Source of the DNA: Zygnema circumcarinatum
Lineage: Eukaryota > Streptophyta > Zygnematophyceae > Zygnematales > Zygnemataceae
Assembly: GCA_037447605.1 (NCBI GenBank)
Contig: CM074812.1
Location: forward strand, 442,056-462,055
Length of the DNA: 20,000 bases
Reading direction: 5' to 3'
Below the pieces are notes generated by a model. That model was given only the letters and a program-made list of their open reading frames with translations, had not been told where the DNA came from and made no database searches. Every line of letters starts with the position of its first letter. The stretch's first letter is position 1. This document shows, piece after piece, positions 7,978 to 16,576 of the stretch. The translations under genes were made by a program, and so were the position numbers.

Positions 7978-9012
7978 GATGAGGTGAAATCGTCGCTAAA
8001 CATGTTATGGACTACGCAGCGGCAAGAGAAAGAGGTAGAGGGAGAGAGAGAGAGGGAGAGGGAGAGGGAGAGAGTGAGAGGGAGAGAGAGAGAGTGAGAG
8101 GGAGAGAGAGAAAAGGCGAGAAGTGGGAGGATGAGAGGGAATTGATGAGTATGATGGAATGACTACATATATGGGAGCAGAGCAGTAGGAGAAGTACGAG
8201 ACAGAGAGACCGATGGGGAGAAAGAGAGGGGGGTTGGGAGAGGGGGAGAGAGAGAGAGGGAGAGAGGGATTGAGAGAGAGAGTGTGAAGGGAAGAGTTGA
8301 GGCTGGGGTTGAGAGGAGACCAAGGTGGTAGTTTTCTTCCGAAATAATAATCAGCTAGAACTATTATTATTGTAGGTTGATAGTACGGATCCGTACGGTA
8401 CGGCAGCCGGAGAAGCAGATGTTCCGTCAGGACGCCGCAGGGGGAGGCACTTCTATGGATGGGATTTGTCCGAAATGGCAGAAATTAGTTGTAGGTTTAC
8501 TCTAGTGAGTAGGCACAGGCAGGTAGCGAGCCCGAGGGAGGGAGGGAGAGAGAGGGAGGGAGAGAGGGGGAGGGAGAGGGAGAGTAAGTGAATAAGGTGC
8601 GCAAAGGCGGCGGGGACTTGGGAGAGATGATGAAATGGACGGCACAATGCTTACTTTCATAAGGTGGGAGGAAAACGCGAAGGGAAAGGCAAAGATTTGA
8701 TTTTGACGCTCCGGAATTTGAATTTGACTTGCCTTGACTTCAATTGACTTGACTTGAATTAAACCACTTGAGACTCGAGCTGCCGGCTGTGGTTTGAGAG
8801 AGTTGGGGTTGGGGGGGGTGTGGGGTTTGCCTTGGGGGGTGGGGGGGGTAGTTGAATTCGAAGGCTTTTTCTGTGCATTGTTTTTGGCCTTTTAGGCCGT
8901 TTCAAACACGGAACTCTGCCATGCAAAATCAATTTTCCGCGTTGGACCTGGAAATCCAGGAAAGTGGGTTTTTTTCCCGGGTATCGAACCTCTTGAGGTT
9001 TGGCACAAGTAG
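7978..9012 (+). CDS. Candidate three-exon gene fragment, unrecognised (exons 7978-8034, 8376-8522, 8896-9012)
   Basis: Three open segments are flanked by good splice signals and are all in phase 0. Exon A follows a pyrimidine-rich GCTGCAG (7971-7977), reads DEVKSSLNMLWTTQRQEKE and ends at GAG|GTAGAG. Exon B follows TTATTATTGTAG, reads VDSTDPYGTAAGEADV, then RHFYGWDLSEMAEISCRF, and ends at CAG|GTAGCG. Exon C follows TTTTTGGCCTTTTAG, reads AVSNTELCHAKSIFRVG, then NPGKWVFFPGIEPLEVW, and stops at TAG 9010. The introns between are GA-rich low complexity and a G-rich tract, as in the other introns of the window. No start exon was found; an upstream exon, or a link to the 3567 transcript, is possible. 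I recognise no family. The joined frame is an inference from splice signals and phase only. Confidence 0.35.
8035..8300 (+). repeat. GA/GGGAGA low-complexity tracts
   Basis: GAGAGGGAGAG-type repeats at about 8035-8115 and 8220-8285, within the proposed intron between candidate exons A and B. A similar tract lies at about 8533-8583. Confidence 0.85.
8724..8754 (+). promoter_or_regulatory. Cluster of four TTGACT (W-box-core) words
   Basis: TTGACT begins at 8724, 8734, 8744 and 8749, the first three spaced exactly 10 bp. TTGAC[C/T] is the core recognised by WRKY factors in green plants. It may equally be a simple 10-bp tandem repeat. Confidence 0.35.
8803..8850 (+). other. G-quadruplex-prone G-run cluster
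   Basis: Five runs of four or more G within about 48 bp, separated by TT, TGT, TTTGCCTT and T. This satisfies the common four-run G-quadruplex pattern on the + strand. Confidence 0.7.
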
Positions 9013-10560
9013 CTCAATCAGAGTGTGGCCTGTGCCGGTTGCTGTTTTGGCAGAATGTATGAGGCGCAATTAGGAGCCATTGGGTTGTTTCCATAGTACA
9101 TTTGGGTGTACGTGAATATACGACTGGAGGGAGGGCGGGAGGGAGGGAGGAAGGGAGGGAGGAGTATATGTATAGGGCATACGTGTATATGTAACTCCAG
9201 GAACCCTAAAATCACACATTTTTATTACGAATGGCGGAAAGAGTGTGGCCCACGTCATAATATGAATGGTTCGCTTTTGATGGGGTCCGCACTATTTTGC
9301 ATAAACCGCATAAGAAAAACTGAGTTCCCAATTTTGGTAGAGTGGGCGTGTCCCATCCTGAATACGATAGGGGGGGGGGGGGTCAGACTTAACACATGGC
9401 CGAATCAATTTCGTAAGCCTGTCGGGCGAATTAAGCATTGGCTAGGTACGCATTTCGGTACGACTGAGTTCGGCGGAGCCGCGGATCCCGACCCGGAATT
9501 CGTACACGAAACTTTGACTTTTAGTATACTAAATTTGGGAATTTAGTACGCTTCGGGCTAAGTCTGATCCCCTTTGATGGGTGGTGTGGGTTTTGGGAAA
9601 AGGATGAGATACCGGAAATTGGCTTTGGAAATAGCAGGATTGAGATCGTTCATGCCTGAGACACAACCCCCTACTTCCCTGTTTTTCTCTCGACCCTTCA
9701 ATTCTTTTTTCTCGAGATTTTTGCACAAACGTTTCTTTTTTTGACTTTGCAGAGCCATTGTAAAGTCGTTTCCTTCATCGCAGCAGTTTCTTTTTTCTTT
9801 TCCTTGTCACTTTACATAATTTGAACGGGTGAAGTACCAGACCAGATTTCTGACGTGGCACAGCATTGGCTGGTACTGTTAAAAGAAACCGTTAGTTTAT
9901 TTTTTTAATTTACAGTTCGCTACAGCCTAAACCTGAAGCCATTCAAAAAAATGCCGCAAATAAGGCGCATTAAAGAAGGACAAATAGTGGAAAAAGGATG
10001 ATTGGTGAAACTTTCTGGTTGTGGATGGGGGGAGGGGGGGGGGGGTCCCAAGAATGAACTAATTTTGCCATCATCAAGTCTATGCTTCGCATACTCTAAC
10101 CCTAAAAAACCCTAAAAACAAGAACGCGAGATCACAGCAAATTTCTCTTTTTCTAAGAACAGGAATGAAAAACAAATAAATAATAACTACCCCATACTGA
10201 ATAACCTGCTCAGACTGTCTATAACTTGGTCTTCAGTCTTAGTAACCGAGCACTACATAGCTTAAGCGAAAGGAGGAGCCCTTCAAAGGAAGACCCTGAA
10301 CCCTAGAAACCCTAAAACCTCCCTGTCTGCAATATACACTACTCCTTTGCTTCTCAATCTTCATTCATTCCTGCAGGCATCTTGTACACCCTAATTAAAC
10401 TCTAAACCTTGAACCCCAAACCCTAAATCCTCGCACATCCTCGTATAACCCCTACACCTAAACCCTAAACCCTAGAATCCTAGACCCCCAGAACACCCAA
10501 AACGCTCAGACGTTTGGTAGGAACTCAGATGCTCTTTCCCTTTCCTTTCAGAATAAGATA
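9013..10560. other. Intergenic region, no supported gene
   Basis: It holds a GGGA repeat (9125-9163), poly-G runs (9370-9382, 10027-10045), GTACG words (9440-9550), a CGTGG-N6-ATTGG pair at about 9853-9868, and many ACCCTAAA words between 10090 and 10480. The latter lie downstream of the minus-strand gene, perhaps in its 3' UTR or flank, where the transcript sense would be TTTAGGG. No coding frame looks conserved. Confidence 0.6.
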
Positions 10561-10565
10561 ATGCA

Positions 10566-10824
10566 AGCACTTCGTTCCTCCCATCCCTCCCTCACGCCCT
10601 CTCTCAGGCCCTCTCCCACAACCTCTTCCACACCCTCCCTCACACCCTCTGACACCCTCTCTCAAACACTCTCTCACACCCTCTCCCGTACTCTCTCCCA
10701 GACCCTCTCAGCTCCCCCTCTCGCGCTCTCTTTCCCACCTCCCATCCGACCTCTGAGCACCGCTTCCAGCCCTCTTCCAGGCCCTCTCCCACGCCCTCCC
10801 CCACACCCTCTCCCCACCCTCTCA
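10566..10824 (+). repeat. CACCCTCTCTC-type minisatellite next to the 3' end of the minus-strand gene
   Basis: Units of about 10-15 bp built on ACCCTCTCYCA recur some 18-20 times and end immediately before the stop codon at 10826. On the sense strand of the neighbouring gene this is a GAGAGGGTGTG repeat directly after the stop, so probably 3' UTR. The open frames in it on both strands are products of the repeat. Confidence 0.8.
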
Positions 10825-10825
10825 C

Positions 10826-13800
10826 TCAGTCGTCAGCGCTGGGCTGAAAACAACATGCAAAAAAGCTCCTCTTTGGTTTGTTCTTCTCCGTTGGTGCTCT
10901 CACATTCCCGTTACTGCTATTCTCTGCGACCTTCACTGCAGTTGGAGAAGGCTTTGTAGCAATTACAGGAGCCTTCAAACTGATAGAGCGAGGAGCCTCA
11001 GGAAAGCTCGCATCCTCCTCCTTCGCTACCTCTACCACAGGCTTCTCCTCCTTAATCACTGTCTCCCCTTCCGTCTGTCCCTTCTCCGCCTCTCTCTCCT
11101 TCGTCTCCTTCTCCTTCTCGGGTTCCGTTGCTCGCCTCTCCGCTTCCATCTCTTCCTTCTCCTCTTCTTTCTCCTTCTCGCCTACTTTCTCTTCCTCCTT
11201 GTCCTCCACCTTCTGCTCTTCTTCCATCTTCTCGTCTTCCTTCTCCTTCTCCATTTTTCCCTCCATCTCCGCCACTTCCTCACTCACCTCCACTTCACTT
11301 TCTTTCTTCTCTCCTTCTACTACCACCACGCTTTCAGAAGACGCCTTTTCTACAGGAAGTGAGGGAGGAGAGAACCGTCCTAACTTTGGAGTATATTCAT
11401 CCCGAATAGAATCAAATCCAACACGAGCTGTAGGGAGGGAGAGCAGAAGTTCCCCATCTTCACTTTCCTCTACCGAAGGAAGAGCGGGAGGAAGATGAGT
11501 AGACTCATCCTTCCCATCATTTCTCCCTAACCCGGCCTGTTCTCGACTACGAGCCTCCTCCAAATCTTTGAAGGAGAGATCATAAACAGACTTTGGTCCA
11601 CTATTATCATATGTTCCTGGGTCTAAAAAGACTCCTGGTTCTACATTACTTGCTTCAAGTTCTCCATGAGATGCTCGAATAGCCTCTTCAAACTCAATCA
11701 TGGCTGTCATTATGCGGTCATCCTCTACTACAGCAGTTTCACTGTCCTTATCTTTGGGCAATGGAGGTACTGAGATCTTTCCTGGTTCAGCATTAGAATC
11801 GTCCTTAGTGAAATCTTCAAGTGACAGAGCTCCTGAACCCTCCTCTGTTTTCGCTTCCGATGATATTTTCAGGTCGATCGATGGATCTGAAGATATAGCA
11901 TCAGAGAGAAGATTCGCTGAAACCCAATTCAAGAAAAAAACCCAATTCAGAGAAACCCAATTCGACTGGTATTTCTTTCAGTAACCTTCTCAGATGCATT
12001 CAAATCAGTTAAAACAGTTGCAAAAGTACCAAAAGCTGTACTTTCCGGCCCAACAGATTCGACAGAAACAACTTCATTAGAAGATGATATAGACTCCAAG
12101 TGAGCATGACAATGTTGTGAATGCAGATGACTTACTTTCTTCACTTTTTGCCTCAGGCTGAATGTGACCCTCCGGAGGGCTTTCTTGAGCAAACTTCAAT
12201 TCCTGCATAGGCTCAACGTTTGGACTATTCACTGTCCCTATAACTGCCTTTGGAGCAGTTTGGTCCCCACTTTCACCATCAGTTTGAACCTCCTCTACAA
12301 GCTCAGTCAAATCCATAACAAGCATTTTAGGCCCGTCTTCATTTTCTTCTTGAGAGATTCCTACGCCCCTCAAATCCGCTGCAACAAGAGCTTGCTCAGT
12401 TTCCTCTTCTACCAGTTTCCTCTGCTCATCCAGCTGCTCTTGCCCCTCTCCTTCTCTTTCTTCAAGCGCAGCCAAGTTACTCACAGGTTCTGAAGGTACA
12501 GAATCTTCCAATATTCCTAATTGTCCCGCCTTTCCTTGATCATTCTCTCCTTCTCTCTCCACAATGCGATTCACCTCCTCATCTACTTCATTTTCTGTTG
12601 TTAATTCATCAACTGTTGGCCCCACATTCACAGTCATACCACTCTCTTCTCCAGTTCTCCTCGCATCTTCCTCGCCTTCACGCACTTCCACTACATTAGT
12701 TTCTTCCTCTTTCTCAATGTTAATATCATCCTCATTCTTCACATCAACCAACTCCTTCCCTGCCTCATTCATAGTTTCTTCCTCTTTTTCAATGTTAATA
12801 TCATCCTCACTCTTCACATCAACCAACTCCTTCCCTGCCTCATTCATAGTTTCTTCCTCTTTCTCAATGTTAATATCATCCTCATTCTTCACATCAACCA
12901 ACTCCTTCCCTGCCTCATTCACAGTTTCTTCCTCTTTCTCAATGTTAATATCATCCTCATTCTTCACATCAACCAACTCCTTCCCTGCCTCATTCACAGT
13001 TTCTTCCTCTTTCTCAATGTTGATATCATCCTTATCCTTCACATCAACCAACTCCTTCCCTGCCTCATTCACAGTTTCTTCCTCTTTCTCAATGTTGATA
13101 TCATCCTTATCCTTCACATCAACCAACTCCTTCCCTGCCTCATTCATATCTTTCTTCTCCGCTTTCTCCACGTCTTCCTTAAACTCATCCTCCACATCTT
13201 CATACTCACTCATCTCTTCCTCCTTATTCTCGTCATCCATCTGCTTAATAATCTTACCTCCATCCTCCTCCTCCTCTCCTCCTCCTCCACCTCCTTCTCG
13301 CAATCCCTCATACCCTTCCGCTTCCTCCTTCCTCACGTCCACTATAATCTCCTTCTTATCGTTTTCATTCACTTCCAAAAAGGCTTCCAATGTTAATGGA
13401 GATCCTCCAGACTGAGAAGAAGTTTGATTGCCTATAGAAGAGGGATTTTCTTCAACTGCAGATAGTCCAGATATAGAAACTTCTGTCTCCATTTCTGCCT
13501 TTGAAGGGTAGTCGTTGGAGAGAGTAATAAAGTCTGAAGGAGAAAAACTGCCGCTCGTCTGCATTTGCCCATCCAAAGCACCTGCCAACAAACCACTAAT
13601 ACAAAATCAGGGGGACAGAAAGGCATAAAAAAAAACCATAAAAGCACGAGGAACTTGGACAGGAAATCTCATGTATAAGAATGAGGTACGCGAACCAAAA
13701 ACTGCAACAAAAGGAAAAATCTATAACTGTTGGCTAAACAAGGAGAGGGGAAAGAGGGAGGGAGAGAAGGTCTACAGTGATTCAACAAAATTGCAACGAA

Positions 13801-14665
13801 AACAACAACAAAAAGACCCTCTATAAAACCAGTAGCTTCAAAGCAAATTCTTAAACCATCTCAATACCAAACCATACCCATTACACACAACTGCCCCAAA
13901 AATCTAAACCCTAAACTTAACCACCATCCTAAAGGGGTTTTTACTGACTATTGGACAAGTACCTGCTCCAGACTCTAATGAGTAGAGGCTCTTCACTTTC
14001 TTCTCCGCCGCATCTCGCGCTTTTCTCATACTCTTCTCAAGAACATCCACTTCCAAGCCTGTCAGTTTTGCCATCTCTGCCATCTCTCCCTTCTCTGGCA
14101 GCGATCCGAGATCGGTGAATGCTAGGGCTCGAATAGAACCTTCCAAAGACTCATGTAGGCTTCCAAATTTCTCCCTATATGGAGACTGCACAGCCAGCTT
14201 CTTCCTCTCTTCTGAACCCACTTCTTCTGTAAGCACATCCCAAGATCCTTCCTCTCCTTCTTCACCAGTCACACCGGCTTGAGATACCCTCTTGAAAAGC
14301 GGTTTCAGGGATGCAAAGTATTCAATTACTTGTTTTTCGATCAAATCGATGCTGAGTTTTTGAGCCTCTCCTGCAAAGAGGCTTGCGCCGGGCACATTTG
14401 TGCGTTCCAAAGCCTTCAGGATTACAAACACATCCAAGGTCTGGTTTGATACGGACTCTGCTGACGGATTCAGAAGGAAAGTTTTCCACGCCGTCGGAAC
14501 CTCTTGATAGACGGCAAAGCAGGCGGATTGGTACTTGGCATAGTTGAATTTCAGCTCTGAAATGATCTTTCTATGCTGCTCCTCCCACGCGGCAACAAAC
14601 TCATTCACGAGCACTTGCTTATTATCTGAAGTCGACTCCACCGACTCCGATACCGCAGCAGCCAT
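10826..14665 (-). CDS. Unrecognised ~1079-residue acidic repeat protein, three exons (14665-13963, 13581-12136, 11916-10826)
   Basis: Exon 1 starts at an ATG (MAAAVSESVEST) and ends GCAG|GTACTT. Exon 2 begins after TTGTTGGCAG and ends GAAA|GTAAGT. Exon 3 begins after GGGTTTCAG. All junctions are phase 1 and the total is 3240 nt including TGA. Residues 1-234 form a compact, Leu/Ala/Glu-rich, probably helical region (EFVAAWEEQHRKIISELKF near 22-40) that I cannot assign. Residues 381-530 are six 25-residue repeats (NEAGKELVDVK..DDINIEK). About 916-1026 is Glu/Lys-rich and possibly coiled coil. The C-terminus KNKPKRSFFACCFQPSADD combines a basic patch, FF and two Cys, which fits membrane association by S-acylation (inferred). 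There is no signal peptide or membrane span. The repeats and the charged tail evolve fast, so only the N-terminal domain is likely to find homologues. The exon 2/3 junction is the least certain part. Confidence 0.7.
11917..12135 (-). other. Second intron of the acidic repeat gene, possibly two smaller introns
   Basis: A strong GTAAGT donor and a TTTTTTCTTGAATTGGGTTTCAG acceptor bound 219 nt in matching phase. Inside, about 12071-11967, a frame continuing the host reads VSVESVGPESTAFGTF and resembles the host's composition. A 64-nt intron (12135-12072) plus a ~50-nt one (11966-11917) would include it, also in phase. GAATTGGGTTT occurs three times just before the acceptor. Confidence 0.6.
12695..13144 (-). 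repeat. Coding tandem repeat, 6 x 75 bp
   Basis: Six in-frame 75-bp units code NEAGKELVDVK(DK/NE/SE)DDINIEKEEET(V/M). Units are nearly identical at the DNA level and differ mainly at the DK/NE/SE pair and at GTT/GTA-type third positions, suggesting recent duplication. The antisense strand also stays open through the array, which is a side effect of the repeat. Confidence 0.95.
13582..13962 (-). other. First intron of the acidic repeat gene
   Basis: GTACTTGTCC donor and TTGTTGGCAG acceptor, 381 nt, phase 1. It is A/T-rich on the sense strand with one short GGGAGA-type stretch (13740-13770 on +) and a CTAAACCCTAAAC word near 13905. Confidence 0.75.
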
Positions 14666-14919
14666 TTCTCCGCTCCTTCTTAAATTGATTCAAACTCAAG
14701 AATTAAAGGATTAAAAATGAAGGAGTACATGGACAAACCGTTAAGCATCCACGAACCCTGCCACTTGTTCAAGCGGTGGAAGATATCATTTGAACTCAGC
14801 CTGCAAACAGATTTGAAAGAAACTGAAATAGTCAGAAATAAATGGAAGCGAAAGGAACTAAGTTAGCTCTGGAGTCACTAACATTCTCTTTGGTCAACAA
14901 GTGACTAACACTCTCGCTC

Positions 14920-15002
14920 TCTCACGCACACACTCTCTCTCACTCTCTCTCATACACACACTCTCTCTCCTTCTCTCTCACACACACACTCTCCCTCCCC
15001 TT

Positions 15003-15058
<56 letters not shown>
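14920..15058 (+). repeat. CT/CA microsatellite ending in a long (CT)n
   Basis: Alternating CTCTCT and ACACAC blocks at 14920-15000, then about 26 perfect CT repeats at 15007-15058. Confidence 0.95.
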
Positions 15059-15059
<1 letters not shown>

Positions 15060-16059
15060 GTCAATCTATGAAAAACATACTGCAAACAACTTGGGCTTAC
15101 ATAGAATGCAATGTCTGCAAATCCAGAAAGCACACGTGTCATACACCTGCTCTGACAGAGTTTGATCACCTTCAATGATGCGAGGAAGCACAATGAAGGA
15201 ACTGAAATCACTGCTCCTTTCCATGCACTCCTAACGCCAGCTGGCAGCTTAATGTATGCCCGAATATGAATAAAATATCTCCAAAAATATAGACTCCTGA
15301 TAGATATAATGCGCTCCTTGGAAGACGCTCTTTACCAGGCGAGAAGCAGCAGCTGCTTTCACTCAAACAACCCTAATTTTTTCCTCTATCAAGTAAGCTC
15401 CAAATACATACAGACATGCGCCTTTTCCAATATAATATCCAGCGGCTTCCCTCACCTTCAGGAAGTTAAAATCACTTCAAAAGAGAAAAAACACTTCAAA
15501 TAATCTGCTCCAAGTTCTTTATTCCAAACCCCTAAAATTTAATCAAAGGAGCCAACGAAGCACTTCTGGAACTTCAGTACAGGACGTGCCAACCATTGGC
15601 GTCCCAGGCATTGGCGTGCCAAAAATTAAAAACCCGCACAGAATCAGTACATCTAATCCGACAAAATAGGTTTCGTTCTAAACTTCGCAGAATACGAATT
15701 TGAAAAACTGTTTCCAAGCTAAAGTTTTCAACAAGAATGGCAGTCCGTACTATGCAATATAAGCTGCTGCGGGCAGACTGACACGTCATCATCCTTACAG
15801 TGACGTCCTTGAACTTTTGTACGGTTTCCTTGTACGGCATATGTCGGTTCCCCTCGTGCCGTATAGTTTTAAAAGGTGCAGACGAGTGCTAGAAGTGTTG
15901 TTGTTGAAGTTGTTGGGCCATGATCTCATGCTCAATGTTGCATGGCTCTCGATCCTCTTACCAAGGATAACGTTTTCAACAACGGATACAAAGTAACTTC
16001 ATATGTCGAGAGGAAAAATTTGAATCGTTCTCTCGATGGAGATGCACCAAATTTAGGAG

Positions 16060-16147
16060 GTCAAGATCAAGGTCAAGATCAAGGTCAAGATCGAGTTCAA
16101 GGTCAAGATCGAGATCAAGATCGAGGTCAAGATCAAGATCAAGATCC
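16060..16147 (+). repeat. GGTCAAGATCAA hexamer/dodecamer repeat
   Basis: About 14 units of the hexamer (R)GATCAA/GGTCAA in tandem. A frame from ATG 15942 reads the array as Gln-Gly-Gln-Asp repeats and stops soon after; the opposite strand reads Asp-Leu. Neither is supported as a gene. Confidence 0.9.
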
Positions 16148-16576
16148 TTCAAGATCTCGTTAGGATAAAATTGGCTTCTAAATTCCTCTCTAAATGCATT
16201 CATTTTTGGTCGTCAGAAAGCCCAAAAACTTCAAAAACTACAAGTTTCCGGTTTCTGGTTTGCAGTTTTTCCTAGTCCAGGTTCCTTGCCAAGGCATAAT
16301 TTAAAAAAGGGTAAACCGCCAAAGTACTTATTCTAGACGGGATAAATACTACTGTCTTCCTCCTTAGGGAGGGAATCTCTCCTTAGGGTGGGAGGTAGAG
16401 AGGGAGGGAGACAGTTTTTAAAATTTTTACTTTATTTTTTTGTACGTTTGGTGTCGGATTGGTGGACATAGAAATCCGAAATGGAACCCATTCATCGCCG
16501 TTCAAAAGAAGGGTTCAATTGTAATAAAAAACACCTAAAAATTACAAAAAAAAATTGAAATTTAGCCTGCACCAAG

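Larger units (their letters stand above)
14666..16576. other. Region without a supported gene; upstream of the acidic repeat gene
   Basis: The first ~150 bp are presumably 5' UTR/promoter of the minus-strand gene; TTTGCAG at about 14800-14806 (minus) could end a 5' UTR intron. CT/CA microsatellites fill 14915-15058. Between 15060 and 15230 two minus-strand frames are open but neither joins a downstream frame in phase. At 15575-15625 GCATTGGCGTGCC-like words recur, and near 15780-15810 two opposed TGACG words occur. A hexamer repeat follows at 16060-16150. Nothing else is recognisable. Confidence 0.55.

Noticed and set aside
10878-11498. + strand frame of 206 codons opposite the last exon of the acidic repeat gene
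   Set aside because: Ser/Phe-rich shadow of Glu/Lys codons, while the minus strand fits the spliced gene in phase.
12564-13415. Long + strand open frame (283 codons) rich in Ser/Phe/Thr
   Set aside because: It is the antisense of the 75-bp coding repeats and Glu-rich exon on the minus strand; the 75-bp period keeps all copies open together. It has no start context or independent support.
15002-15230. Possible minus-strand exon upstream of the acidic repeat gene (reading GFADIAFY or FIVLPRIIEGDQ)
   Set aside because: Two overlapping frames look equally protein-like and neither joins the segment at 14690-14800 or the ATG at 14665 in phase.
16060-16147. CRISPR-like short repeats
   Set aside because: Units are contiguous hexamers without unique spacers, in a eukaryotic context.
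15942-16163. 73-codon + strand frame ending in Gln-Asp-Gly repeats
   Set aside because: Half is the GATCAA/GGTCAA microsatellite; the rest shows no family resemblance and has no splice context. A very young gene cannot be excluded, but nothing supports it.
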